A stretch of DNA of 64,000 nucleotides from Nectonema munidae (lineage: Eukaryota > Nematomorpha > Nectonematoida > Nectonematidae). Where the stretch lies: contig JAUIRK010001006.1 in NCBI GenBank assembly GCA_030549495.1, positions 479,501 to 543,500 of the forward strand. The letters run 5' to 3'. Of this stretch, positions 1 through 11,457 are shown one piece after another. Position 1 is the first letter of the stretch. Each line of letters starts with the position of its first letter. Under the pieces are notes generated by a model that was given only the letters and a program-made list of their open reading frames with translations, was not told where the DNA came from and ran no database searches. Made by a program: the position numbers and the translations under genes.

Positions 1-576
1 AGAAAAACATTATACTTACCTATACTTCTGACCCATAAAAAGTAAAAAATATATATTAATTTTCGACAGTTTTCTTTAACTATGAAATTTTAAAATGTAA
101 AAAATCATATTTTACCTGTGTGAATATAAAATATTGAAAAAATATTATATAAATTAAGAACTTTAATTATTATTGGTATTTTTTGAAACTAGATAAAACT
201 TGACTGACCTCACATAAAAGCAGATTTTGGAAAAATGAAAATATATTTATTTGTATAACCTAGCCTATGTTAACCACAAAGAGTATACCTTTCCAATGAT
301 ACCATTTTCATTTAATTTTTTTTTTAAAATCTTCACATTATGCTTCAATAAAAAGGTGGTCCGTAATTTTTTGAAAAATTTAGACCAAATTTTTCGAAGT
401 AAAGTCCATTTATTAAAATTTTTTAAAACTTTTGCAAAAATAAATTATTCTAGAGTATGTAGCAAACGATAATCTTTCTAATTATATATATATCATGAAA
501 AAGAAATATTGAAAAACAGTTTAATTCTTTCTGCAAATCAAACAAGTAAAAATTTTCAAAAAGTAAAAAGTAGTAT
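1..576. other. AT-rich stretch, no gene seen
   Basis: Nothing recognisable was found. The short open frames here are low-complexity (F/K/N/I rich) and carry no domain. The stretch runs directly into the TAG microsatellite. Confidence 0.6.
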
Positions 577-818
<242 letters not shown>

Positions 819-1129
819 TATATTACATAAACATTTTAACCAATCATATAGTTTTTATGAAATAAAACTGCAATTTCAAAGTTAAGTTTTTTGAACTTTT
901 AGGTAGAATTTTTAAAATGTGGCTTTCAATATGTATGTAAAATATTTTTTGAAAATTTTTATTTTAAGTATATTTTTTAAGCATTTTACGATTTACACAT
1001 TTAAATATATAATAAGGCTGGTAAGTTCTGGCAAGTTGTCTCCCCGGAGGTCTTGCCAGACCTCTGATATAGTAAGTAAAATGTATATATTTATATTATA
1101 TGTATATTATTAACAATATGTAATTATGG
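819..1129. other. AT-rich spacer, probably LINE 3' UTR
   Basis: This lies immediately downstream of the stop codon of the minus-strand LINE fragment. It contains one conspicuous GC-richer stem-loop: 9-bp arms TCTGGCAAG (1027-1035) and CTTGCCAGA (1052-1060) around a 16-nt loop. A structured 3' end is a known feature of some LINE families, so the hairpin may be the element's 3' recognition structure. That role is inference. Confidence 0.4.
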
Positions 1130-1946
1130 CTATGAAAGAAAATGATAACAAAAATAGTATGACTTATCTAGGCAAATAGAGTTGTATTCATTGATGAGCA
1201 TTCTTTTGAACTTGTTTTTAAAAACATGAATATTATCGGAAAAAGAAAGATTGTGAGAGAACATCAAGTTGACAAGTTTTGCAAATCTGTAGCAGGGAGA
1301 CTTGTTTGATTTGAAGAGGTTGAAACGTTGGAGAACTAGAAAATTACCATTGCGTAGTTGATGGTTGGAAATCTCATTTTTGGGAGTAAACCATGAACGG
1401 AAAGTTTCAGGGAATGATTTGTTGATGAATTTGAAAAAAAACAGAAGATTAGTTTTATATATATCGTAAAATTTGAGTATATGATGTTCAAAAAATAACA
1501 TATTTGTGTGATAAATATAAGGTTTATTAAAAAGAAATCTAAGAATTATTTTCTGTGAGGAAATTAATTTACCATTTAAATAATGTCCATAATTTACAAT
1601 GCTATACGTTAGATTTGGAAGATACAAGGTTTTATATAATGGAAGCTTAGATTGAATAGGAAATATACTTCTACATTGTTTAATTTTACCAATAATGCCG
1701 TTCGCTTTACTTATAATATGTTCATTGTGAGCTTTCCAATTCAAACTTCTATCAATAATTAGTCCTAGAAAATTAAATTTGGAGACAAACTCAAAATTAA
1801 ATTTATAATTACTGATCTGTGAGAAATTAAAAAAATTGCTTTGCATTTAATCATGTTTACATTCACATTGCACATTTTTTATGTCATTAATAAATATAAG
1901 GAAAAGCAAAGCAACCCTAATCGATCCCTGAGGAACACCACACGTG
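1130..1946 (-). mobile_element. LINE fragment: end of reverse transcriptase plus C-terminal domain
   Basis: A 238-codon minus-strand frame (1846 to 1130) reads as the post-RT part of a jockey/CR1-type non-LTR retrotransposon; the diagnostic block is FLGLIIDRSLNWKAH near its N-terminus. Just upstream (about 1946-1850, minus) the RT motif GVPQGS followed by FLIFINDI is readable, then a stop codon. The catalytic YADD block that should lie between these parts is absent, so the copy has an internal deletion as well as 5' truncation. It is a dead fragment. The clade assignment is tentative; that it is a LINE is secure. Confidence 0.85.
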
Positions 1947-1949
1947 AGT

Positions 1950-2560
1950 ATTTATTTTAATTCTATTTACAATTATTAGTAAGTTCTATTAGAGTTGGTA
2001 GAGATTCTATTAGACGAATCAGTTTTAGATTTAATTATTTTTGCTGAATTTGTTTATTAGACAAATTGTATTAAATTCACCATTATAATATGGGCCATTG
2101 TATCAATTTAGAGTATCTAGCACTGGATCAAATAATTAATTTTTTATAAGTCAAGTAATAAAATATAGGACTTATGAATCCACATATATTGTTTTTCACT
2201 ACCAAAAAAAAGGAAAAAATAATTTTTTTTTACTAATTTTGATTTATTTTCATTCCATCTTATTACACTTACACAACAGTTTTGCCTACTGAAAAAGTAA
2301 TATATATATACTTCTATTGTATCATTTTAAGGAGCTTTTGATCTTTATTTTTGTAATTTAAAATATTTTTGCGAGGATATGGCAAACATAAATTCTATGT
2401 TTAATTTTTTATCTCATTTAATTTTCTATTTTGAAATGTAGTTTTTGCTTTTACCATATCAACGTATTTCACAAAAATTGAATCAACATTCTGACTCAAG
2501 TTGAATTTTGATAATGAACATATAGGATTATTAGTTCTACTTTATTTTCTTATATCAAAA
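1950..2560. other. Intergenic AT-rich stretch upstream of the CCHC gene
   Basis: No coding signal was seen. This must hold the promoter and 5' UTR of the zinc-knuckle gene. The TAG at 2561-2563 is an in-frame stop 12 nt before the chosen ATG, and it could also be the AG of a 5' UTR intron acceptor. Confidence 0.5.
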
Positions 2561-2575
2561 TAGGGAAACGTTTTT

Positions 2576-5500
2576 ATGGTGTGTTATAATTGTGGAAAGC
2601 AGGGGCATATGGCCCGTGATTGTGGGAAGGCGAAAGGAAGAGGAGGAAGCAGTAGCGGAGGTATATTGCAAGGAAGATGCTAAGTAATTTTTTTCCGCAA
2701 CTTAAAACTTAATATATTTTTAAGGATTTGGTAATAAAGGAGAAAAATGCTTTTCTTGCAATAAGCTTGGGCATATAGCTAAGGATTGCCTAGAAACGAA
2801 TGGGACAAATTCTACAAGTAGGCGTGGAGGTTCTAATGTTTCGCGTCCAATGAGTATATTTTTGTTAATTTTTCTACTAATATAATAAATAAGGTTACGA
2901 ACACTTAGATTGCTATAATTGTAACAAGCCTGGGCATCTAGCTAAAGATTGTAGCGAAGCTCCCAGCTCAAATAAATCATGCTACACGTGTAAACAATCT
3001 GGACATATATCAAGGGATTGCCCCTCAAAGGAAAATCCTGGTGCCTTTGCATCGACTGATGAATTGAGCGTATCATGTGTCTTTGAATTTTTTCATAATT
3101 TTTTTTCTTAGTGTTTCAGTTGTGGTCTAACTGGACATTTTTCTCGGGATTGTACAGAATCGTACAAAGAAGAAGTTTGTCATAACTGTAATAAAGCTGG
3201 GCATAATTCTTCTCATTGTACTGAAACTAGATGGGAAAGTTCTAGACCAAAAAGAAATGCCAGGAATGCACCTGGTCAAAAAAATGAAGTTTCTGGCGAT
3301 TGGGGTACTAATGATGCAAGTTTTTCTGAAGGTAGCCTTATTATATTATTTTTTCAACCTTTATTTCCATAATTTATTAGACAACCGCGGAGGTGGAGCT
3401 ACTAGAACTTGCTATAATTGTGGACAAATGGGACACATTAATAGCAATTGTACACAGGAAAAAAGTGAACGTTCCTCTAATTCTGTTACTTGTTATAAAT
3501 GCAATGAAGTATATTTTTTTTTCACATATGTTTTTTTATCTTGAATTTTATTTTTAAGTCGGGTCATATTGCTCGTAATTGTCCTTCTTCAGATTCTCGA
3601 GTGTGTTATACATGTAATGAAAGTGGTCATCTGAGTAGAGAATGTCCTAATAAACAATCTAGCTTTGGTGGGAATTCTGGATCCGATTCAAGATTATGTT
3701 TTGCCTGTAATGAAAGTGGTCATCTTAGTAGAGATTGTCCTAATAAACAGTCAAGTTTTGGTGGGAATTCTGCTTCTGATTCAAGAGCTTGCTATTCTTG
3801 TAATGAAACTGGTCATCTAAGTAGAGATTGTCCTAATAAACAATCTAGCTTTGGTGGAAATTCTGGATCTGACTCAAGAGCCTGCTATACTTGTAATGAA
3901 ACTGGTCACCTTAGTAGAGATTGTCCTAATAAACAATCTACTCATGGAGGAAATGATACACGCGAATGCTACAGGTGTAACACTCTTGGTCACATCAGTC
4001 GTTATTGTCCCAATTCTCAAAATGAACAAAGTGAAATTCAATGTTATAAATGTAAAGGAGTTGGACACATAAGTAGAGAATGTACGGAAGGTGGATTTCA
4101 AAGTGAAAAATCGTGCTTTGGCTGTGGAGTTTTTGGACATATTAAACGAGATTGTCCTGAAAACGCTTCTAGTTTATGTTTCACGTAAATTTTATTATTA
4201 ATAAATAAACGAATAAATCTAAGGTTTTTTTAATTTGATTTTTATATAAATCTCTTAATTATATCCCAGTGACGCTTGCTAGTGTAAAAGTTGTAAATAA
4301 ATAAGGTAAACGATACTTTGATGAACTGCACAATTTAGTAATATTTCGCTTCCTAAAAATATTATTTCCTGATGAGGACAAATAAAAGTAACGTGTGTAG
4401 CTCGTTAGTAAAGTTTTTTTTAAAATACGTTTACTTGATTTTGCTCAAGCTTATTTAAAATTTATTTGCAAATTTTTATAATTTTAAACGCGATTTTTCT
4501 TAAACTTTGTCATAGTAATTTTCCTGATTTTTGTCAAAATGGTTAAAAGTTCTTGTCCAAAATGGCCCTGTGCATAGAACACTGAATATGTTTGCCCGTT
4601 AATATAGAACATTCAACTAAGCAAAATTGGTAACAGACAATTTATAGAGCGGCTATAAATGGATTTGAATGGAAATAGCAAAATTCGCTTTCTTTATATA
4701 TTCTTTTCTGAGAAAGTAATTATCTACTTTTTGTAAATTTGTATCATTTCTTAAATCTTTTTTCACCTCAGTAAAATCCAGCTGCTCCTTTTGTTTCGCG
4801 ACTAACGGCTTTCGTTGAGAAAAGCTGTGTACAGTTTTTTAAACTATTTTGTAGCATGCAATGGTGTTTGTAAAAGTATTCTTAATTAGTTTTTTGTGTA
4901 GTCTTTCCATATCTGTATCTGGCCTATGAAAGTTGAAGCGCTGATTACCTGATGCATTTTCGGAAAAATAAGAATTACATACTTTTAAAATTTAGGGGTC
5001 TTACATATAGAGGGAAGTGCATGCATCACATAAAGCCTATCCTGATGCTTCATTGGGGGGGGGGGGATCTGAAACTATATCTATAGAATATGCATTCATT
5101 GTTATAAAAGAAAACTCCAAATAATTATGGAATCTGATGGGGTATGATTTTGTCGACGTCATTAAAAATGACAAAAGTATTGATGAAATTGTATATAAAA
5201 CCTGACATTTATCTGAGATTATCTTTAAAATGGTATTTAAAATTTCTTTTTAAAAACATTTATAGTATTTAATTAATGCATCACTTATTCATTTGCTTAT
5301 TCTCACATTTTTCAATAAAACAGCCTTTTTATGTAAGCAGCTAATTATATTTATATCTTTAATGTTTAAGGTGGAGATTTCAAATAGAATTTATTCTGAA
5401 TATACAATGCACCCTCGATATACCGCCACTATTGGGGTTATCATTAATTGGCGGTAAATCGGGGGTATTGAAAATGTAGCTGTCTTATTTGCTCTGAGTA

Positions 5501-8500
5501 GTATTGTAAAGTACGGCCTTTAATTAAAGTAAGAAACCCAAAAATTTATTTATTTTTTGAAGTTAAAATCCAGCATTGCTTTTTGTTTACACTCTGAGTT
5601 CAAAACCTCATTTGAGCGTTTTTCTTATTATAATATCACTTTCTAGATTTGTTACTAGTAGCCAGAAATATTTTCTTGCGTGAATTTCCTTTATCAACAG
5701 TAACTAAAAATGCCCAATGAGTACAAAAGTGTCACTAATGCATAAATAGAGGGAAAATTATGGCAAATGCTATTATTTTTGAATAAATAAAAGTAAATAT
5801 TATTATAGTTAATTTGACAGCAATACATGATATAAAATCGGGGTTATATTTGACGAAAAAAAGTATATCCGTTCTGTAAATAAATATGGCGGACGGCTGA
5901 CAACAGTGGCGTTATATTGGGGTAGTTATAAAAGAGAGAAATTTTATCTATATAATTTTATGGCATTAAGCGCGAGGCGTTTGTGCGAGGGATCAGACAA
6001 CTCATTAATCACTGCTAAAATTGCGTCAACAACGCATGGCGTTAAATCGAGGGTATTTTTATCGAGGACATGTTTCTCCTAAAACATTTGTTATTCGCTA
6101 AATATATTAAGGACGCAGATCCTAATGATTATTATTGGGGAGAAATTTTTTGAGTCTAATTTTAACTATTTTCTAATGAACTGATTAACTAAAAATATTT
6201 TATTTTTAATTTAAAAAATAATTGCAAAAGCGTTTTCTTCCTTGTAGATTTATCATGTATGTTATCGTAAATATTGGTGTAACACTAGGCATAGTCTAAT
6301 TTTGTATTTATATTTATCATAGTTTAAAAAGATGATCTTTTGCCTATAGTTTCTCAAAATATTATTAATTTTGAAAAATTAAAAAAAGTCCTTTTGAATA
6401 ACACTATGTAACATTATTACTTATATTTTAATCGTTGCACATTATAACATTTATTTAATCATATGGTTTATTAGACAATAATAAACGTTTATTCAAGTTT
6501 TATGGCCTTTTCTGTATGTTCACTTGTGTGAAATTGGAATGTCAATGAACGGTTTTTTAACCAAAAATTTTAAGTTTTGTGATTCCATCATTGTCTTTCC
6601 ACTTTTGATTTTCAAACCAACATGTTTTCCACTAATTGAAAATTAATTCACAAACACTTTTAATCTCTTTTCGTTAGCAAGGTTTTAATATAGGAGAGAC
6701 AAGCAAAGCATATATGCCTCGTTAATTCCATTTAGCATTACTTCGATTGGGTAACTTTATTCGCTTTGCAAACACTGAGAAAGTTTTATTTTTTTGAATG
6801 TGTACCTTGTAAAATGAACAATGCTTTCGTTCCATTTTTTGCTGTCTCAATTTTTGGCATTAGTGAAAATCATTTTAAAATTGTGTATATTTTAGTTCAC
6901 CTTAGTTATTTATTAAATCATTTATAAAGTGATATTTAAAATCAGTTTTTTGAATAATGAGTTCATTGTCCCTAACTAGTTGCTAGAATACGATCTAATA
7001 TATTGTGTTTGCATCCATAGCACTGGGGCTTTGAATGAATTCTTTTAAATTCATTTTCAAGCGAGAAACAACACAGTTCTTTTTGCCGTTTGTCGTGTCT
7101 TGTAATCCTCCTGAAATTATTCCACAAATTATAATCTAATAAGTTACTAACTATTTGCATTTTATCTTTTGATTTCAGAACACCAAGTTTTATCTTTCTC
7201 ATTCTTCAGTAAAACCACTTGATGCCTTATCTTTTTAATTATTTTTCCGCCAAACTGCAAACATCATTTTCAGTTTTCTAATGTTTTTTTTTGAATTTAG
7301 CATGAATTTTGTCTGCTGCTTCAGCTTCTTTCATATCTTCAAATTCAGAACTTGTTTCTGATATGCAATTTTGTCTACTTTTTTGATCTCAGTTTGAGCT
7401 ACCTTTTATGTTATTTTGATGATGAATTGTGCATAATTTTTCATTAACATAACCAATTAGAAGAAATATGAAGTCACTATCAAAATAATTTATGCTTCTT
7501 TTTAATGTAATTTTCTCATGCAGCAATTACTTGTGTTTTTTTTTCTACTGTTTGAGCAACTGAATAATTCAACTATTGAGTCAATGGCCGTATCATTTCT
7601 GTTTTTGAAGCAAGAGTAAGAAAGTGTCCAAGATTTTTCTAATTTTGTTGAAAAAAAATTCTGTATCACAGAAGGAAAATCAGATTGTCTCTTAGATGTA
7701 GTTTTATTAAAATTAATTAAGCTTTTTTCCATTTTATTTTTAAGAATGCTGTTATTGTTGGCCTCCACTAGCAGATATCTTGTTATCACACTACCAGTGG
7801 CGACATATCCCTATTTGTTGGGATCAGGAAAGATATGTGCGTTAGGGATACAACTTTTTTTGAGTATCGAAAAAAATTATATAAACTTCAAATTAATGTT
7901 TAAAGTAAAAATATGGATTTAATATGATTAGTAAATGATGCTTTATCGTAAATCCATGAATATCTCTATTCCTGATGGAGGAAATTTTTTCGAAATAGTT
8001 AAAACTATTTTTTCATTACCATTTTGTAATAATTAAAAATCTATCAAAAAATTTTTAGTGCATAGCTTGTGTACAGCCCCAATTGCTCATCCACCGGCTT
8101 TCCCCTTTCTAACAAGTCATATATAGTTAGACGGAACAAACAACTTGGTAAATGCTGAATTTTATAAAGAATAAATTGAAGCTTATTTATTTAATTTGGA
8201 AACAGGTCATTTATTGTAATTAAAATACCCTTTTTTCGGACTTTTGAAATGAAATTACCACGTGCTAATAGAAAAATAGTTACATTATTTATATATGCTT
8301 GTATGGTCAATATGGTTTAATTAGCCATTTTATCGGATTTCCCCACGTATTCTGTTAAAATGCCCCAAACTTACAAACTAATCATCATATCTTGAATTAA
8401 AAATTTTTAGTTTAAAACTTTTATTTAAAAAACTCAAAGTTTTCGAAATAAAATCCGTAATTTATTTTTCTTATTTTGTTTTGTCAAGGTTTTTTCTTAT

Positions 8501-9164
8501 ATATTTAAGTAATTTATTTTCTGATTAATAATTTTACTTATTAGTACAATAGTTGAATCAGGTTTATCTTATACTTTCCAGGATTTCCTTAGATCCAAGG
8601 AGCTCAATGATGTATTTTTTAATGACTAAATGTTAATTTACGATCAATGTATTCATTTTTATATATTACTGGCAAAATTGTTATGATAATCATAAAACGT
8701 AAAACTCCTCATTTGTAATGAAATTGAATACAATGATTTAAATTACTATTTTTGATTTTCTACTGCTTTTTATTAATCTCTCACCTGTCTTGAAATTAGA
8801 AAATGCTAGGAAATTCATCGTTATCAATTTTTCACTCAAGTTTCCAACGTAATGCTCATTTTTTAAGTTGTAAAATTTTTGTAATAGTTAGAAACATGAT
8901 GTTTTTTCAAAAGAATTTTTAGTTGCGTATCAGATCATATTTAATCCCGTATATCTATATCAAGTGCTAAAGAAAATCAAAAATTATTTAAAATTGTGCG
9001 TCTAGATGCCCAGCTTTTGCGTAAACACGTAGTAGGTTTTTTTCCGTTGGAAATCAAATCAAAATACCAAATATTATTTATAATTATTTTTATAATATTT
9101 TAGCTGTCAGAGACCTGGCCATATTGCTAAAGATTGTGCTCTGTTTGTTGACAATCGAGTCTAA
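2576..9164 (+). CDS. Zinc-knuckle protein with 16 CCHC fingers (CNBP/HEXBP/GIS2-like), seven exons
   Basis: Exons: 2576-2660, 2725-2853, 2894-3069, 3112-3331, 3381-3508, 3559-4184, 9104-9164; total 1425 nt, 474 aa plus stop. All six introns have GT/AG borders and the joins keep frame; the five upstream introns are only 40-64 bp. The product is almost entirely C-x2-C-x4-H-x4-C knuckles: CYNCGKQGHMARDC (first), CFSCNKLGHIAKDC, and so on, ending with CFTCQRPGHIAKDC. Knuckles 8 and 16 are each split by an intron between CxxC and H. Linkers are Ser/Gly rich, with an RG-rich stretch after knuckle 1. Start chosen: ATG 2576 begins MVCYNC, as in CNBP-type proteins, with an upstream in-frame stop at 2561. 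The family binds single-stranded nucleic acid and acts in translation or mRNA control; the role here is inferred. Retroviral gag is unlikely because of the introns and the lack of any capsid domain. Confidence 0.9.
3604..3970 (+). repeat. 93-bp in-frame tandem repeat in exon 6 (knuckles 9-12)
   Basis: Four nearly identical 31-codon units start at 3604, 3697, 3790 and 3883. Each encodes one knuckle of the form C-x2-C-N-E-(S/T)-G-H-L-S-R-(D/E)-C plus the linker PNKQSSFGGNS-x-SDSR. DNA identity between units is high, including silent positions, whereas knuckles in other exons are diverged. This indicates recent in-frame expansion, and the finger number may vary between alleles. Confidence 0.9.
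4183..4220 (+). promoter_or_regulatory. Alternative end of the CCHC gene: intron-retention stop and poly(A) signals
   Basis: The donor of the last intron (GTAAAT at 4185-4190) overlaps the codon that becomes stop TAA (4186-4188) if the intron is not spliced. Overlapping AATAAA-type hexamers follow at about 4200-4217. A retained-intron transcript could therefore end here and give a 15-finger protein ending LCFT. The spliced form gains the 16th finger from 9104. Which form predominates cannot be told from sequence. Confidence 0.5.
4221..5402. other. Intron 6 of the CCHC gene, proximal part
   Basis: AT-rich, with a G10 run at about 5056-5066 and no gene or element I can name. Confidence 0.5.
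5403..6075. mobile_element. Tigger/pogo-like MITE in intron 6
   Basis: The left end reads CACCCTCGATATACCGCC (5410 on). The right end (about 6037-6053) is the inverse, ending GGCGTTAAATCGAGGG. The left end is preceded by TA-CAATGC, matching the TA target and CA... start of Tigger elements. Secondary copies of the terminal motif occur at 5440-5462 and 5898-5922. The element is short (about 650 bp) and non-coding. It sits inside the long last intron and is spliced out. The outermost bases of the right end are degraded. Confidence 0.6.
6076..9103. other. Intron 6 distal part, with an unidentified decayed insert near 6970-7790
   Basis: Mostly AT-rich. On the minus strand, two adjacent open stretches (7789-7502 and 7202-6972) with intervening decayed sequence could be remains of one coding unit rich in Lys/Asn/Ser. 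I do not recognise a domain. The acceptor TTTTAG ends at 9103, where the terminal knuckle exon begins. Confidence 0.4.
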
Positions 9165-9292
9165 TCGAAATTCTCTATGTGCACTATTAATACACATTAT
9201 TCAACTTGCCTTAAAAGTTTATTTTCTTGCTATCAAATCTTCTTGTTTATGTGTTGCTAAGAAGGTTATTTAGTATTGTCATTTTATAATCA

Positions 9293-9298
9293 AATAAA
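9293..9298 (+). terminator. Poly(A) signal AATAAA of the CCHC gene
   Basis: The first canonical AATAAA lies about 130 nt after the stop codon at 9164, in AT-rich 3' UTR-like sequence. It is consistent with the distal transcript end. Confidence 0.55.
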
Positions 9299-9493
9299 AT
9301 TTAGTATTATCTTTTTATTTTAATATAATTGTAGATGTATTCTTATAATCTTAATTCCCTTGTAATGGATTTTCTTATAATTTGAGATAATTTTTTTTGA
9401 AATAAAATTTCGTTACTTTAATAATCCTCATATTTTCCATTTTATTTTGTAACACATTCAAATCCAAAAAATATAAATTCCACTCATATTGAC

Positions 9494-10214
9494 TTAACCC
9501 TCATCAGGCAAACATGGGTCTATCACACCCGAGAAACTTTAAAAATGAAGATTTTTGTCATAAATTATATATATAGTTTTGAAACTTTTAAAATGCCTCA
9601 TTCTACTTGTATTTAAATCATTCAAAAAATTTTGTAAAAGTTATTTTTTTTTCGGCAACGACCTAAAAACTTTTAGCATTACGTTCCAGGTAAACATGGG
9701 TCTAATAGACCCAATAACCACTGAGCACTCACAAAAACATTATTTTGTCAAATGTAAAAATAAATTTAATATTTTTACAATTAAATAATAGTAAGTGTTT
9801 GTTCATTAACTATTGAACTTTGAAAAAGCTTCAAACAAATAGAGAAAACCTTTTTTTTACGGCTCATCTTTTCACCCAAAAACATTCAAAAAACACGTAA
9901 AAACTAGTTTTATTTGTAGTTTTTTTCTTTTTTTTTATATATATTTTACCATGAACATAATATTTTGGTATATACTGTACTAACTTTTTTTGGGTGAAAA
10001 GACGCTCCCTTTTTTTGTAGTATATTGCTGAACTTTAAAATTTCTGGCAATATAAAAAATATTTATAATTACATATATGCACAAGAAATCATTAATTTAA
10101 AGGTTATAGATGCGCTAAATGTACAAAATATAACAATTATAAACAAAAGAGTATTTGTGAAAACAATAAGGCCGAGCCCGTTGGTCCCATGTTTGTTTGC
10201 CGCACGAGGGTTAA
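9494..10214. mobile_element. piggyBac-type MITE, 713 bp, with TTAA target duplications
   Basis: The left tip is TTAA (9494-9497) then CCCTCATCAGGCAAACATGG. The right tip is CCATGTTTGTTTGCCGCACG then AGGG and TTAA (10211-10214). The terminal inverted repeats begin CCCTC and extend, with gaps, for about 30 bp, and both flanks carry TTAA, the piggyBac signature. An internal copy of the tip (CAGGTAAACATGGGTCTA) lies near 9688. A second inverted pair with the core CTTTTCACCCAAAAA sits near 9868 and 9989. There is no transposase; the element would depend on another piggyBac. Confidence 0.88.
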
Positions 10215-11457
10215 AAACTGCTTATATTCTTTTACTCCTTTTTAATTTTTTCCATTTATACTTTTAAGTTTATAGTTCAGAAGTACACATAATTTCAGTA
10301 AATTTTATTACATTTTTTCAAATTATTCTGTAATAAAAAAAGTTTAATCAAGTCAATAAAATGTACATTTTTTTGTTTGTTTATGACTAATTGATCCTTT
10401 ATTGTATGACTCCCCAAGGAGCCATTGGGATGATACGTTGTTTTTTTATAAGTAAAAAATTATATTCATGTGATAACTTCAAATTTAATTTTAAAATTTG
10501 TATAATGTATTAGATACATAAATTTTAAAGTAATATTTTTTTAGCTTATATATTTTAAAGTTTTTGTATTTTTTTATTTTCAAAACTTTTTCAACTCTAT
10601 TTTCCTTTGATAATAAAATGGGTGAACTAGTACATTTTACTTACTTACAAAATGCAATTGACTACATTAGTGCAGATGATGTTTTGGCAGCTGACATAGT
10701 TGTTACTGGTGTGCCATCCGGAGGAGAAGGGAGCGACATTGAACAAAATGAAATAGCGCTTCACTCAACGAAATTTGTGTAGAAGTCGATGTTTTTTCTA
10801 TTTACAACGACGTTGGAAAAAATGAACGATGCCTCTCAAAACTTTAATGGAGTTCTCAGCCAATTCAAACTGAGGAAAAAAAGTGTGATGGGAATCAGGG
10901 TGAATATGCTTTGAAAAATTTAATACGTTCCCATCCAGAATTATTAGATAAAACATGCGTCAACTTTTTTTTGATGTATTCGAAGAAATGCTTGATTTGT
11001 TGACAAGAAACAAACGACTACACTAAAAGAAATCATAATTTTCCAAACTTTTATGTTTATAAGGAAGAATGTGTAATTTAATCGGCGTAATTTTCTTCTG
11101 AAAGAGATTATTGGTGTCAACAAAAAGATATCGAATGTACAATTTTTCTTTCCACAATGAGTAGAAATCGATTTCAGTTATTGAAAAAGTTTCTTCATTG
11201 TTATCAGAAAGAAAAATGGCTAAAGTTGTTTTGGTTTTAAAATATGGGTTATTGTAAGTTCAACTTCAAGATTTTTATAAGTTAGAAATTTATGAAGGTA
11301 AAGAAAAAGTTTACAATCCGAAAGAATCTTTGGGAACACGAGTAGTGAAAAAATGGTTTTTAGTTCTTACACCAGTTTTACTTTGATAACTTTTTCACTT
11401 CTTTTTCTTATAAAGGTATCAGGGCCACTGGAACCATGAAAGAAAACAGATCGCCCT

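Noticed and set aside
2576-4188. Retroviral or LTR-element gag because of CCHC knuckles
   Set aside because: Seven exons with short introns, 16 knuckles and no capsid or polymerase; it is a cellular zinc-knuckle protein.
9579-9788. Small protein gene in the piggyBac MITE
   Set aside because: Low-complexity open frame inside a non-coding MITE, overlapping its internal tip repeat.
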